From: Novosphingobium sp. Leaf2
GTDB taxonomy: Bacteria > Pseudomonadota > Alphaproteobacteria > Sphingomonadales > Sphingomonadaceae
Direction: 5' to 3'
DNA length: 64,000 nucleotides
Assembly (NCBI RefSeq): GCF_001421325.1
Contig: NZ_LMJY01000018.1
Coordinates: 186,001-250,000 of the forward strand
Shown: in pieces, positions 1-8,987 of the stretch
How the letters are laid out: each line of letters begins with the position of its first letter
How positions within the stretch are numbered: the stretch's first letter is position 1
Notes under the pieces: generated by a model
Database searches by the model: none
Told to the model about the DNA's origin: nothing
Seen by the model: the letters and a program-made list of their open reading frames with translations, nothing else
Translations under genes and position numbers: made by a program

Positions 1-1541
1 ATCTGATCGATGTCGGCATCGGACAGACCACCGGAGGCCTGGATGCGGATCTGCTGCTCCTTGCCGGTGCCCTTGTCCTTGGCCGACACATTGACCAGAC
101 CGTTAGCATCGATGTCGAAGGTCACTTCGATCTGCGGAACGCCGCGCCGCGACGGCGGAATGCCCACAAGATCGAACTGGCCCAGCAGCTTGTTGTCCTG
201 CGCCATCTCGCGCTCGCCCTGGAACACGCGGATCGTCACCGCCTGCTGGTTGTCCTCGGCGGTCGAATAGACCTGGCTCTTCTTGGTGGGGATCGTGGTG
301 TTGCGATCGATCATCTTGGTCATGATGCCGCCCAGCGTCTCGATACCCAGCGACAGCGGGGTGACGTCGAGTAGCAGCACGTCCTTGACGTCGCCCTGCA
401 GCACGCCGGCCTGGATCGCCGCGCCCATCGCAACGACTTCGTCCGGGTTCACGCCGGTGTGTGGCTCCTTGCCGAAGAAGTCCTTCACCACTTCGCGGAC
501 CTTGGGCATGCGCGTCATGCCGCCGACCAGAACCACCTCGTCGATGTCCTTGGCCGATAGGCCGGCATCGGCGATCGCCTTGCGGCACGGCTCAAGCGTG
601 CGCTGGATGAGGTCTGCGACCATGCGCTCAAGATCGGAACGGGTAATGGTTTCGACCAGATGTAGCGGCGTGGTGGCGCCGCCTTCCATGCGGGCGGTGA
701 TGAACGGCAGGTTGACCTCGGTCGTCGCGGTGGACGAAAGCTCGATCTTGGCCTTTTCAGCCGCTTCCTTCAGGCGCTGCAGGGCCAGCTTGTCGGTCTT
801 GAGGTCAAGGCCCTCCTTGGCCTTGAACTTGTCGGCCAGCCATTCCACGATCTTGGAATCGAAATCCTCGCCGCCCAGGAACGTGTCGCCGTTGGTGGAC
901 TTCACCTCGAACACGCCGTCGCCGATTTCCAGCACCGACACGTCGAACGTACCGCCGCCAAGATCGTAGACCGCGATGGTCTTGCCATCCTGCTTGTCGA
1001 GACCATAGGCCAGGGCCGCCGCCGTCGGCTCGTTGATGATGCGCAGCACTTCGAGGCCCGCGATCTGGCCGGCGTCCTTGGTCGCCTGGCGCTGGGCGTC
1101 GTTGAAGTAGGCCGGCACGGTGATGACCGCCTGCGTCACCGTCTCGCCCAGATAGGCTTCGGCGGTTTCCTTCATCTTCTGGAGCGTGAAGGCGCTGATC
1201 TGCGACGGGCTGTAATCCTCACCGCCGGCCTGCACCCAGGCATCGCCGTTCTTGCCCTTGACGATGGTGTAGGGGACCAGCTCGGTGTCCTTCTTGGTCA
1301 CCGGATCATCAAAGCGGCGGCCGATCAGGCGCTTTACCGCAAAAATCGTGTTGTTGCCGTTGGTCACGGCCTGGCGCTTCGCCGGCTGACCGATCAGACG
1401 CTCACCATCCTTGGCGAATGCGACGATCGAAGGCGTCGTGCGCGCACCTTCGGAATTCTCGATGACCTTGGGCTTGCCGCCGTCCATTACGGCGACGCAG
1501 CTGTTGGTGGTGCCAAGGTCGATACCAATTACTTTAGCCAT
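1..1541 (-). CDS. dnaK: Chaperone protein DnaK (Hsp70), C-terminus outside window
   Basis: DnaK is the ATP-dependent Hsp70 chaperone of the cytosol; it works with DnaJ and the nucleotide exchange factor GrpE, which is encoded 2.2 kb away. The reverse strand reads from ATG at 1541 with the Hsp70 start [14 protein letters not shown]. The phosphate-binding motif [10 protein letters not shown], the [11 protein letters not shown] signature and [10 protein letters not shown] follow. About 513 codons are visible, covering the nucleotide-binding domain, the [11 protein letters not shown] linker region and most of the substrate-binding beta domain. The lid and C-terminal tail lie beyond base 1. A purine-rich GAGGAA ribosome site precedes the start. 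Identity is essentially certain. Confidence 0.97.
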   Translation of the reverse strand, partial: MAKVIGIDLGTTNSCVAVMDGGKPKVIENSEGARTTPSIVAFAKDGERLIGQPAKRQAVTNGNNTIFAVKRLIGRRFDDPVTKKDTELVPYTIVKGKNGDAWVQAGGEDYSPSQISAFTLQKMKETAEAYLGETVTQAVITVPAYFNDAQRQATKDAGQIAGLEVLRIINEPTAAALAYGLDKQDGKTIAVYDLGGGTFDVSVLEIGDGVFEVKSTNGDTFLGGEDFDSKIVEWLADKFKAKEGLDLKTDKLALQRLKEAAEKAKIELSSTATTEVNLPFITARMEGGATTPLHLVETITRSDLERMVADLIQRTLEPCRKAIADAGLSAKDIDEVVLVGGMTRMPKVREVVKDFFGKEPHTGVNPDEVVAMGAAIQAGVLQGDVKDVLLLDVTPLSLGIETLGGIMTKMIDRNTTIPTKKSQVYSTAEDNQQAVTIRVFQGEREMAQDNKLLGQFDLVGIPPSRRGVPQIEVTFDIDANGLVNVSAKDKGTGKEQQIRIQASGGLSDADIDQ

Positions 1542-1647
1542 TATCCCCATTCCTCACGTCAGTGGATGACACCGCACGGATCGCCTCCCTTACACCAAGG
1601 CAAGGCGGCTTGCGCGGCTCGGTGACGTTCTAAGTCGTCGAGCGGGG

Positions 1648-1675
1648 ATATAGGTGACGTTTTGCTTGGAACAAG
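1648..1675 (-). promoter_or_regulatory. Candidate sigma-32 (RpoH) heat-shock promoter of dnaK
   Basis: On the reverse strand a CTTGTT box (1675-1670) is followed after 16 bases by CTATAT (1653-1648), about 107 bases upstream of the dnaK ATG. Alphaproteobacterial RpoH promoters have a CTTG-type -35 and a C-T/C-TAT-type -10 with similar spacing. No CIRCE inverted repeat (TTAGCACTC-N9-GAGTGCTAA) is visible in this leader. The match is by eye, so the call is an inference. Confidence 0.4.
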
Positions 1676-1737
1676 TCTGCGGTGGTGGCATTAGGCGGGC
1701 GATTTTCCACGGGGCGACCCGACGCTTATGCCGGAGC

Positions 1738-2328
1738 ATGCATATGCCGATTACCTTGCGCCACCGCCCCATCGCCGTGATCGGCGCGCTCGCCCTCATC
1801 GCCGGCCTTGGCGCCTGCGGCAAGACGCCTGACAGTCCTACCCAGACCAACGAGGCAAAGGTGAGCGGACCCGACGCCAAGCCCGGCCTTGCCGCCAGCG
1901 ATGGCCGGCTGGTGCTGCCGGTGGTTGCGGGGCGTCCCGCCGCGGTCTACTTCACCTTGCGCAACGATGGCGCAGTGCCGGTGACGTTGGCCGGCGTCAA
2001 CGTATCGGGCGCGGGACAGGCGCAGATGCATCAGACTAACGGCGGGTCGATGGGGATGGTCGCCTCGCTGCCGGTGGACCCAGGTGCATCTGTGGTGTTT
2101 TCGCCGGGCGGGCTGCACATCATGGCCTTCAACCTCGCGCCGACGATGAAGGCCGGAGGCGTTGCCGAACTGACGCTGACGTTCTCTGATGGGGACAAGC
2201 TGTCAATGCCGCTGCGCATAGAGACGATGGAAAGCACGGATGCCGATCCCGATGGCCCAGACGGCAGCATGGCCGCACAGGACATGACCGGCCATGACAT
2301 GAAGGGCATGCCGGGGATGCAGCACTGA
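1738..2328 (+). CDS. PCu(A)C-type periplasmic copper chaperone lipoprotein
   Basis: A 196-residue protein of the PCu(A)C (DUF461) family, which carries Cu(I) in the periplasm, usually toward cytochrome oxidase CuA sites. It starts with a hydrophobic signal ending in a lipobox-like LGAC (Cys27). The copper motif is visible as Met97-His98, a downstream Met near 105-107 and the His127-Ile-Met129 (HxM) pair. A Met/His-rich C-terminal tail (GHDMKGMPGMQH) may be a second copper site. The frame is open further upstream, but ATG 1738 (or 1744) directly precedes the signal peptide. The next gene overlaps its stop codon, and a cupredoxin gene lies nearby on the other strand. Confidence 0.88.
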   Translation: MHMPITLRHRPIAVIGALALIAGLGACGKTPDSPTQTNEAKVSGPDAKPGLAASDGRLVLPVVAGRPAAVYFTLRNDGAVPVTLAGVNVSGAGQAQMHQTNGGSMGMVASLPVDPGASVVFSPGGLHIMAFNLAPTMKAGGVAELTLTFSDGDKLSMPLRIETMESTDADPDGPDGSMAAQDMTGHDMKGMPGMQH

Positions 2329-2810
2329 CACCCGCTTCGCCCGCCGATGGGCGCCCGCTGACAAGCGGCGAGGCGCAACTCGTCAAGGCGCTATTCGGCG
2401 ATGCCATCGATTGCGCCCCAGTGCGGGTGCGGCAGCGGCGCTGGTTTCCGTTTCAGCCGGTCAACACGGTTATGGCGCCGTGCGGCCACCTGCATTTTCA
2501 TCCCGGATCGAAGCTATACCGTGACGATTTCGCGCAAGCGCCGCGCAGCCTGCAGGGGCTGTTCCTGCACGAGATGACGCATGTGTGGCAGGCTCAGCTG
2601 CGCGGCCGATACTGGCTGCCGTTGATGCGCCACCCCTTCTGCCGCTATGGCTACACGATCACGCCGGGCAAACCGTTCGAGCGCTATGGCATCGAGCAGC
2701 AGGCCGAAATCATGCGGGATCTGTTCGTGCTGCGCAGCAGTGGATCTTCGCCGGGCAAACCGCCGGTGGAAGTTTACGAGGCGCTGGTGCCGTTTGTGCC
2801 GAACGACTGA
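2325..2810 (+). CDS. HExxH metallopeptidase-like protein ('Vgr-related' type), apparent CTG start
   Basis: A protein of about 161 residues with a zinc-peptidase-like HEMTH motif (His82 to His86) after a conserved-looking block (MAPCGHLHFHP, LYRDDFA). It resembles short sphingomonad proteins often auto-labelled 'Vgr related protein'; the true function is unknown. The first GTG (2421) would cut off a plausible in-frame segment (LTSGEAQLVKALFGDAID). That frame is open upstream to a stop at 2295 and offers no ATG, GTG or TTG. A CTG at 2325 overlaps the previous stop as CTGA, with GGGGA seven bases upstream, so I place the start there. The overlap suggests co-translation with the copper chaperone gene. 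Confidence 0.62.
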   Translation: MTPASPADGRPLTSGEAQLVKALFGDAIDCAPVRVRQRRWFPFQPVNTVMAPCGHLHFHPGSKLYRDDFAQAPRSLQGLFLHEMTHVWQAQLRGRYWLPLMRHPFCRYGYTITPGKPFERYGIEQQAEIMRDLFVLRSSGSSPGKPPVEVYEALVPFVPND

Positions 2811-2828
2811 TCGCCCGGGCGCACCCCA

Positions 2829-3218
2829 CTATCGCACGATGATCGTACCCTTCATCCCGAAGGTAGAATGCATCAAGTGGGAACAATGCACGTCATAGCG
2901 TCCGGGCGCCGGCGCGATAAGTTTGATATCCACGGACTCGCCGCCGCCCAATTCTATCTTGCCATCGCTGGACAGCGGCGGTTTGACGCCGCGTGATGCC
3001 GCAAAAAAGCCCTTCGCCACAAAATTATGCCCGCTGGTCGACGTGTTGGCGATGTGAAGCACATAGCTTTTGCCATGATCCAGGGTGATGGTTTCCGGCA
3101 TGATCTTGAAGCTCGAAAGCTCCACGTCGATGCGGGTTACGCTTTGAGCATTGGCGGGTTGCGCGGCGGCAACAGCGGGGACCATGGCAAGCATCAATGC
3201 TGAATATCGTAGCCACAT
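2829..3218 (-). CDS. Secreted cupredoxin-domain protein with a type-1 copper site
   Basis: A 129-residue periplasmic protein with a clear signal peptide (about residues 1-25, ending near ANAQ) and one plastocyanin/azurin-like cupredoxin fold. All four type-1 copper ligands can be placed: His64 in SGHNF, then Cys112, His117 and Met122 with the classical C-x4-H-x4-M spacing. It is probably a small blue copper protein for electron transfer or copper handling; the partner is unknown. I chose ATG 3218 because GGAGAAG sits upstream at good spacing; an ATG at 3233 is also in frame. It is convergent with the metallopeptidase-like gene and close to the PCu(A)C chaperone, which fits a copper theme. Confidence 0.85.
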   Translation of the reverse strand: MWLRYSALMLAMVPAVAAAQPANAQSVTRIDVELSSFKIMPETITLDHGKSYVLHIANTSTSGHNFVAKGFFAASRGVKPPLSSDGKIELGGGESVDIKLIAPAPGRYDVHCSHLMHSTFGMKGTIIVR

Positions 3219-3309
3219 GTTACGCTTCTCCATCTGCCCAGATTTGCGCGGAATGGTTTTATCCCGGCATATGGGAAACGCTCTGACGGGGCCGATTGAG
3301 CTTCCGTCG

Positions 3310-3351
3310 AACCTGGGCTCGTGCCGTTGTCCGGCACGTGCCCAGGTTTTT
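3310..3351 (+). terminator. Strong intrinsic terminator, plus-strand orientation
   Basis: AACCTGGGC (3310-3318) pairs with GCCCAGGTT (3340-3348), and after one mismatch CGTGCC (3320-3325) pairs with GGCACG (3333-3338). The U-run TTTTT lies at 3347-3351 on the plus strand, but both flanking genes are on the minus strand. It therefore ends either read-through from the 1738-2810 genes or an unannotated plus-strand transcript. Confidence 0.7.
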
Positions 3352-3381
3352 AGATCATCCTAGATCGCAGTCTGCAAGCGA

Positions 3382-3645
3382 TCAGCAATCGCGGTCCCAG
3401 TAGCGTTCGCCGTTACGGTCATAGCGATAGCAACCGCGGTCGCCGTCCTTCTTGGCTTGCGAGCCGACCAGGGCACCGGCAGCGGCGCCAACCGCTGCGC
3501 CTGTAACGGCATTGCCGCCGGCAATTGCACTGACGCCAGCGCCCAGCGCGCCGCCCGCCACCGCGCCTTCACCGCCGTAATTGCTTGCACAGCCGCCTAC
3601 GCTCAGGGCGCCGGCTGCCAGAATGGGAAGAATGAATTTGCGCAT
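3382..3645 (-). CDS. Small glycine-zipper outer-membrane lipoprotein
   Basis: An 87-residue lipoprotein. A signal peptide ends at the lipobox VGGC (Cys19). A Gly/Ala-rich stretch (about 25-65) with repeated small-x3-small spacing then forms a glycine-zipper hairpin, as in SlyB/RcnB-neighbour type '2TM' lipoproteins, and the short tail is charged and Tyr-rich with two late Cys residues. Such proteins sit in the outer membrane and are often stress-induced; no specific role is known. ATG 3645 is chosen over a longer in-frame start because it opens the signal peptide and has GGAGAC just upstream. It is monocistronic, upstream of the 3310-3351 hairpin. Confidence 0.75.
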   Translation of the reverse strand: MRKFILPILAAGALSVGGCASNYGGEGAVAGGALGAGVSAIAGGNAVTGAAVGAAAGALVGSQAKKDGDRGCYRYDRNGERYWDRDC

Positions 3646-3751
3646 ACACCGTCTCCGAAATTCAGTGGTAATGGACGGACAACGGCACAACGGGGCAACA
3701 GGTTCCGTCTTCACAAAACGTCATTCTTCCCGGCAGGGTGACGCTGAGCCG

Positions 3752-4318
3752 TCAGTCCGGCTTCTTGGCTACTGCAACCATGGCCGGGCGCAGCAGACGG
3801 TCCTTAATCATGTAACCGGCCTGCATTTCCTGCACGATCGTGCCGGGCTCTGCATCGTTGGACGGCACCTCGATCATCGCCTGGTGCTGGTTGGGATCAA
3901 GCGGCAGTCCGGTGGCGGCGATGCGGGTGATGCCGTGGCTGGCGAACACCTTCTCGATTTCCCGGCCCGTCGCCTCTATGCCGGTGACCAGGCTTTTCAT
4001 CCGCTCATCCTCTCGCAAGTCTGCCGGGATGGCGGCAAGGGCGCGCGCCAGATTGTCGGACACGGACAGTATATCGCGCGCAAACCCGGTTGCGGCGTAG
4101 GCGCGGGTATCGGCGATGTCCTTTTCCAGACGACGGCGCACGTTCTGGGTTTCTGCGCGGGCGTACAGCACGTCTTGTTGCGCATTCGCGAGTTTTTCGC
4201 GCAAGGATGCGATCTCTTCGTTCTCGTCCTTGGTATCGAGCATGTCTTCAGGCACGCCCTTGAGTTCTTCCGCAATGGCAGGATCAATCGCGGGGGTCTG
4301 CGTCTTGTCGTCAGTCAT
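3752..4318 (-). CDS. grpE: Nucleotide exchange factor GrpE
   Basis: GrpE releases ADP from DnaK and acts as a cytosolic dimer. The 188-residue protein has the usual acidic N-terminus, a long coiled coil (about 30-95, including LREKLANAQQDVLYARAETQ) with the family signature QNVRRR, and the C-terminal beta domain ending in VIEVPSND...EEMQAGYMIKDRLLRPAMV-type sequence. It lies 17 bases downstream of hrcA on the same strand, the common hrcA-grpE arrangement. It is probably transcribed with hrcA under heat-shock control. Confidence 0.96.
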   Translation of the reverse strand: MTDDKTQTPAIDPAIAEELKGVPEDMLDTKDENEEIASLREKLANAQQDVLYARAETQNVRRRLEKDIADTRAYAATGFARDILSVSDNLARALAAIPADLREDERMKSLVTGIEATGREIEKVFASHGITRIAATGLPLDPNQHQAMIEVPSNDAEPGTIVQEMQAGYMIKDRLLRPAMVAVAKKPD

Positions 4319-4335
4319 TTTCTAAACTGTTCCAG

Positions 4336-5379
4336 CTATCCGATGAGCTTGCCCAGGCTCTGGGCGGTGAAATCCACCATGGGCACGACGCGCGCATAAT
4401 TCAACCGAGTCGGGCCGATAACCCCCACCACGCCGACCACCCTGCCCTCCCGGTCGCGATAGGGCGAAGCGATGACGGACGAGCCCGAAAGCGCGAACAG
4501 CCGGTTTTCCGAGCCGATGAAAATGCGCGTCGCCTGCGCGTCGCGCGCGGTGTCCAGCAAATCCGCGACCGACTGCTTGTTCTCCAGATCGTCCAGCAGC
4601 GAGCGCACCCGCTCCAGGTCCGTCAGCGCCGCTTCGTCCAGCAGGTTGGCCTGCCCGCGCACGATCAGCACGGGCCGGGCGGAAGCGTCCTGGCTCCACA
4701 CCGCCAGCCCACGCTCCACCAGATCACGGCTGGCGGAATCGAGCGCTGAGCGGCCAGACGCGATCTGTGCGCGCATCGCCTGCGCCGCCTGCACCAGTGT
4801 GCGTCCGCCCAGGTGAGCCGAAATGTAGTTCGATGCTTCTTCCAGCGCGCCGGGCGGCAGGCCGGGCGGCAGGTCCAGAACCCGGTTCTCCACCGCGCCA
4901 TCCTCGCCCACCAGCACCACCAGCGCCCGGCCCGGACCCAACGGCACCAGTTGGAGATGGCGCAGGCGCGGTTCCCGCCGGGGCACCATCACCACGCCCG
5001 CGCCCGAGGTCAGGGTGGAGAGCAGCGCGCTAGTCGCTTCCAGCGCGGCTTCGATGGGGCCGGGCGCCGCGATCCGCCGCTCGATCGCCATGCGTTCTTC
5101 AACGGTGGGTTCCGCCACCTGCATGATGCCGTCCACGAACAGCCGCAGGCCCGCCTCGGTCGGCAGCCGTCCGGCGCTGGTGTGCGGTGCGGCCAGCAGG
5201 CCCAGCCCTTCCAGGTCCGCCAGCACCGAACGAATCGAGGCTGACGACAAGTTCATGCCGCCGCTGCCCGCCAGGGCCTTGGAGCCCACCGGCGTGCCGG
5301 TTTCCAGATAGCCTTCCACGACGAGCCGGAATATCTCGCGCGCTCTGGTCGTCAGTTCGGTGATCGGCTGTGTTGGCAT
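4336..5379 (-). CDS. hrcA: Heat-inducible transcription repressor HrcA
   Basis: HrcA represses groE and/or dnaK operons by binding CIRCE repeats, and its folding depends on GroEL. The 347-residue protein has an N-terminal winged helix ([20 protein letters not shown], then [18 protein letters not shown]) and a GAF-like C-terminal domain with the [20 protein letters not shown] motif. In frame, the codon at 5391 is TTG; ATG 5379 fits the family start better. grpE follows in the same operon and rph diverges from it. I saw no CIRCE element upstream of hrcA or dnaK, so its target here may be elsewhere (typically groESL). Confidence 0.95.
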   Translation of the reverse strand: MPTQPITELTTRAREIFRLVVEGYLETGTPVGSKALAGSGGMNLSSASIRSVLADLEGLGLLAAPHTSAGRLPTEAGLRLFVDGIMQVAEPTVEERMAIERRIAAPGPIEAALEATSALLSTLTSGAGVVMVPRREPRLRHLQLVPLGPGRALVVLVGEDGAVENRVLDLPPGLPPGALEEASNYISAHLGGRTLVQAAQAMRAQIASGRSALDSASRDLVERGLAVWSQDASARPVLIVRGQANLLDEAALTDLERVRSLLDDLENKQSVADLLDTARDAQATRIFIGSENRLFALSGSSVIASPYRDREGRVVGVVGVIGPTRLNYARVVPMVDFTAQSLGKLIG

Positions 5380-5484
5380 CGCATGTTCCAATTTAGGCGA
5401 TCCTTTTGCGCCCTCAAGCCCCTTGAACCCTCAAGCCCAATGCGCCTAGGGCCCAGGCACAAATTCACGACAAGGACATGCCCC
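5380..5484. promoter_or_regulatory. hrcA/rph divergent promoter region with an 11-bp direct repeat
   Basis: This 105-base spacer between the divergent hrcA and rph genes holds a direct repeat, CCCTCAAGCCC, at 5411-5421 and 5428-5438, with a CCTTGAA between them. Read on the hrcA strand these give CTTGAGGG boxes, and CTTGAG is followed after about 15 bases by CCTAAAT near 5394-5400. This could be a sigma-32-type promoter for hrcA-grpE with a very short leader. It is an eye-level match only. Confidence 0.3.
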
Positions 5485-6201
5485 ATGCGACCTTCCGGCC
5501 GCGCGCCAGACGAAATGCGCGTCATCGATATCCAGACCGGCTTCACCAAGCATGCCGAAGGCTCCGTGCTGATATCGTTCGGCGATACGCGGGTGCTGGT
5601 AACCGCCTCGGTCGAGGAAAAGGTGCCCCCGTTCCTGCGCGGCAAGGGCGAAGGCTGGGTGACGGCGGAGTATTCGATGCTGCCGCGCGCCACGCATACC
5701 CGCGGCTCGCGCGAAGCGGCCAAGGGCAAGCAGTCCGGCCGCACGCAGGAAATCCAGCGCCTGATCGGTCGCTCGCTGCGCTCCGTGGTGGACATGAAGA
5801 AGCTGGGCGAACGCCAGATCGTGCTGGACTGCGACGTGCTGCAGGCGGACGGCGGCACCCGCACCGCCTCGATCTCGGGCGCGTGGGTCGCGCTGCGCAT
5901 CGCGGTGGACAAGCTGATCGCCGCCGGCAAGATCAAGGAGGATCCGATCCAGGCCCAGGTCGCCGCGATTTCCTGCGGGATCTACGAAGGCACGCCGGTG
6001 CTCGACCTGGACTACATCGAGGATAGCGGGGCCGACGCCGACGCGAACTTCGTGCTGATCGAAGGCGGACGCATCGCTGAAGCGCAGGCCACCGCCGAGG
6101 GCGCGACCTATGACGAGGAAGGCCTGCTGCGCCTCCTGCGTCTGGCCCGCATCGGCTGCGAAGGCATCTTTGCGGCACAGGCCAAAGCGGTAGGACGCTG
6201 A
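5485..6201 (+). CDS. rph: Ribonuclease PH
   Basis: A phosphate-dependent 3'-5' exoribonuclease that trims tRNA 3' ends; it forms a hexamer in the cytosol. The 238-residue product begins with the family start [12 protein letters not shown] and carries the phosphate-site region ([25 protein letters not shown]) and the conserved [17 protein letters not shown] core. The frame extends upstream to 5383, but ATG 5485 gives the normal length and is preceded by AAGGAC. rdgB follows after a five-base gap, a common alphaproteobacterial rph-rdgB-hemW order, so the three are probably one operon. Confidence 0.96.
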   Translation: MRPSGRAPDEMRVIDIQTGFTKHAEGSVLISFGDTRVLVTASVEEKVPPFLRGKGEGWVTAEYSMLPRATHTRGSREAAKGKQSGRTQEIQRLIGRSLRSVVDMKKLGERQIVLDCDVLQADGGTRTASISGAWVALRIAVDKLIAAGKIKEDPIQAQVAAISCGIYEGTPVLDLDYIEDSGADADANFVLIEGGRIAEAQATAEGATYDEEGLLRLLRLARIGCEGIFAAQAKAVGR

Positions 6202-6206
6202 ACCTG

Positions 6207-6857
6207 ATGGTCGCCCGCATCCTGGATCCTGCGCAACAGCTCGTCATCGCCACGCACAACGCGGGCAAGCTGCGCGAGATTTCCGCGCTGCTTGCCCCTT
6301 ATGGCATGTCGTGTGTTTCCGCGGGCGCTCTCGGGCTGGACGAGCCGGAGGAGACCGGCACGACTTTTGTCGAGAATGCGCTGCTCAAGGCGCATGCCGC
6401 CGCCAAGGCTTCCGGGCTGCCGGCGCTGGCCGACGACAGCGGGCTGTCGGTTACCGCGCTGGGCGGCCGGCCCGGCGTCTACACGGCTGACTGGGCCGAG
6501 CGGCAATGGTTCGAGGGTGAGCCGGGCCGGGACTGGTTCATGGCGATGGGCAAAGTGGAAGGGCTGCTGTGCCAGGCTGGCCCCACGGTGGACCGGTCCT
6601 GCTGGTTCACCAGCGTGCTGGCGATCGCCTGGCCGGACGGCGGCGAGGCGGTCTACGATGGGCGTATCGACGGCACCTTCACCTGGCCCCCGCGCGGGAT
6701 CATGGGCTTCGGCTATGATCCCGCCTTCGTGCCTGCGGGCAGTGCGCTGACTTTCGCCGAACTGCCCTTGGAAGAAAAGCAGCGCATCAGCCACCGTGCC
6801 GATGCTTTTGCCAAACTGGTTGCCGCGCAATTCGGAAACGACCGCGCCGCGCCTTGA
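6207..6857 (+). CDS. rdgB: dITP/XTP pyrophosphatase (RdgB/HAM1)
   Basis: It hydrolyses non-canonical purine nucleoside triphosphates (dITP, XTP) to monophosphates, keeping them out of DNA and RNA. The 216-residue protein shows the N-terminal [10 protein letters not shown] nucleotide-binding motif, the [14 protein letters not shown] block with its catalytic acidic residues, DDSGL, and the C-terminal GFGYDP...SHR motif. It starts five bases after rph. Its 3' end comes just before the hemW start at 6889, so it sits in the middle of an rph-rdgB-hemW-xerC run. Confidence 0.95.
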   Translation: MVARILDPAQQLVIATHNAGKLREISALLAPYGMSCVSAGALGLDEPEETGTTFVENALLKAHAAAKASGLPALADDSGLSVTALGGRPGVYTADWAERQWFEGEPGRDWFMAMGKVEGLLCQAGPTVDRSCWFTSVLAIAWPDGGEAVYDGRIDGTFTWPPRGIMGFGYDPAFVPAGSALTFAELPLEEKQRISHRADAFAKLVAAQFGNDRAAP

Positions 6858-6888
6858 CTTCGCGGCAATAGCCGCGCCTGAAGGACAC

Positions 6889-8040
6889 ATGGCCCGCGCC
6901 CTTTACATCCACTGGCCGTTCTGCCTCGCCAAGTGCCCGTACTGCGACTTCAACAGCCATGTACGGGACCGGGTGGACCATGACGCCTGGCAAGCCGCGC
7001 TGCTGGCCGACATGCGCCACGAGCATGTCCTTGCGGGCGGGGAGCCCCTCGATTCGATCTTTTTCGGCGGCGGCACCCCTTCGCTGATGCCGCCGGCGCT
7101 GGTGGCGCGGCTGCTGGCAGAGGCCGAAGCACTGTGGGGCTTCGCGCCCGGAATCGAGATCACGCTGGAGGGCAATCCCTCCTCGGTCGAAGCTGCCAAT
7201 TACGCCGCGCTTGCCGATGCCGGCGTCAACCGTGTGTCGCTGGGTCTGCAGGCGCTGGACGATCAGACGCTGCGCTTTCTGGGCCGGCTGCATGACGCGG
7301 GCGAAGGACTTCAGGCGCTGGAGGTGGCGCAGCAGCATTTTGAGCGGGTCAGCTTCGATCTGATCTACGCCCGTCCGGGCCAGTCCCTGGCGGACTGGCA
7401 TGCGGAACTGGCACGCGCGCTGTCTCTGGGCACCGGCCATCTGTCGCTCTACCAGCTGACGATCGAGCCGGGCACGCGTTTCGAGACGATGGTGCGCAAG
7501 GGCGATTTCCTGCCGCTGGACGAGGACGCCTGCGCCGACATGTTCGCCCTCACGCGGGAAACGACGGCGGCAGCCGGGCTGCCCGCATATGAGATCAGCA
7601 ACCACGCCCGCCGCGGCGAGGAAAGCCGCCACAACCTCACCTACTGGCGCTATCAGGACTATTGCGGCGTCGGACCCGGCGCGCACGGTCGGCGCGGCGG
7701 TCTGGCCACCGTGCGCCATCGCAAGCCGGAAAACTGGCTGGCGGGCGTGGACCGCGCCGGCCACGGCATCGCTGAGGAGCGCGTGCTGGGCATTCACGAA
7801 CAGGCGAGCGAGGCCATGCTGATGGGCCTGCGCCTGCGCGAAGGGGTGGACCTTGCAGCGATGTCCGCGCGATTCGGGATGGATGAGGGGCACTTGTGCG
7901 ATCCGGCCAAGGCGGCATTCTACGAAAAGCAGGGTCTGGTGCAGCGTGACGGCTCGCGCGTTATCGTGACGCAGGCCGGCATGGTGCTGCTCGATGCGTT
8001 GATGGCCGAACTGGTGCCCGCGCAACTCGTGGCCGGCTGA
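6889..8040 (+). CDS. hemW: Radical SAM heme chaperone HemW
   Basis: HemW is a radical SAM relative of coproporphyrinogen III dehydrogenase that binds heme and delivers it to acceptor proteins. The 383-residue product has the CLAKCPYC motif (C-x3-C-x2-C for the 4Fe-4S cluster) near residues 12-19 and GGGTPS. It also has the HemW-typical HNLTYW (HNxxYW) motif near 250, which separates it from HemN. I place the start at ATG 6889, where AAGGA lies just upstream, rather than at 6796 inside rdgB. The stop overlaps the xerC start as TGATG. Confidence 0.93.
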   Translation: MARALYIHWPFCLAKCPYCDFNSHVRDRVDHDAWQAALLADMRHEHVLAGGEPLDSIFFGGGTPSLMPPALVARLLAEAEALWGFAPGIEITLEGNPSSVEAANYAALADAGVNRVSLGLQALDDQTLRFLGRLHDAGEGLQALEVAQQHFERVSFDLIYARPGQSLADWHAELARALSLGTGHLSLYQLTIEPGTRFETMVRKGDFLPLDEDACADMFALTRETTAAAGLPAYEISNHARRGEESRHNLTYWRYQDYCGVGPGAHGRRGGLATVRHRKPENWLAGVDRAGHGIAEERVLGIHEQASEAMLMGLRLREGVDLAAMSARFGMDEGHLCDPAKAAFYEKQGLVQRDGSRVIVTQAGMVLLDALMAELVPAQLVAG

Positions 8041-8987
8041 TGGGTGCCAAGGCGGACCTGCTGGAGCCGTGGGGCGCCTATCTTGCGCAGGATCGCCGCC
8101 GCAGCCCGCATACCGTCAGGGCCTATCTGGCAACGGCGGCGCGCCTGATCGATGCGGTGGCCCCACAGGACTGGGCAGCGCTTGCCCGCATCGACGCGAA
8201 AGACTTGCGCACGCATCTAGCGGCGCGCCGGAACGATGGCATCGGCAATGTGTCCGCCGCGCGTGAACTGTCCGCGCTCAAGGCGTTTCTTACGTTCGCG
8301 CGGGAAAAGTCCGGCATCGCGCAGGCCCTGCCGCCCCGGCTCAAGGGGCCGCGCGTGAAGAAAGGCCTGCCGCGCCCTGTCACCCCGGACGAGGCGGTGA
8401 ACCTGGCCGCGATGGTGGAGGAGGACGCATCCCGCCCCTGGATCGGCGCGCGCGACCGGGCGGTGCTGCTGCTGCTGTACGGTGCCGGCCTGCGCATTGC
8501 CGAAGCGCTCTCGCTTTCCGGCGCGGTGCTGCCGCTGGGCGAGACGCTGGTAGTGACCGGCAAGGGCGGTAAGCAGCGGATGGTGCCGCTGCTGCCGATC
8601 GTACGCGATGGTATTGCTGATTATCTGGCGAAGTGCCCTTGGCCGATGGAACGCGATAAGGCGCTGTTTCGCGGGGCCAAGGGCGGCGCGCTGGCGCAAG
8701 GCGTGGTGCAAAAGGCGGTGGCGCGGGCGCGTGTCGTGCTCGGCCTGCCCGCCACGGCGACCCCGCATGCGCTGCGCCACAGCTTTGCCACGCACCTGCT
8801 TGGGGCCGGCGCGGACTTGCGATCCTTGCAGGAACTGCTCGGCCATGCCTCCCTCAGCTCCACCCAGATCTATACCCGCGTGGATGCCGCGACGATGCTG
8901 GACGTCTATCGCAACGCCCACCCGCGCGAACGCGGGGCGGACAAGACTGCCGGCAACAGGCCTAACGGGGCCGACGCTTCCAGTTGA
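8040..8987 (+). CDS. xerC: Tyrosine recombinase XerC
   Basis: It is a site-specific tyrosine recombinase that, with XerD, resolves chromosome dimers at dif at the septum. The 315-residue protein has an N-terminal SAM-like core-binding domain (about 1-95) and a catalytic domain. The catalytic set is visible: Arg in GAGLRIAEAL, Lys in GKGGKQR, His and Arg in HALRHSF, His in LLGHASLSS and the nucleophilic Tyr in QIYTRV. It is translationally coupled to hemW (TGATG). Housekeeping context and length favour XerC over an integrase. Its 3' end overlaps the convergent DedA gene by 26 bases. Confidence 0.92.
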   Translation: MGAKADLLEPWGAYLAQDRRRSPHTVRAYLATAARLIDAVAPQDWAALARIDAKDLRTHLAARRNDGIGNVSAARELSALKAFLTFAREKSGIAQALPPRLKGPRVKKGLPRPVTPDEAVNLAAMVEEDASRPWIGARDRAVLLLLYGAGLRIAEALSLSGAVLPLGETLVVTGKGGKQRMVPLLPIVRDGIADYLAKCPWPMERDKALFRGAKGGALAQGVVQKAVARARVVLGLPATATPHALRHSFATHLLGAGADLRSLQELLGHASLSSTQIYTRVDAATMLDVYRNAHPRERGADKTAGNRPNGADASS

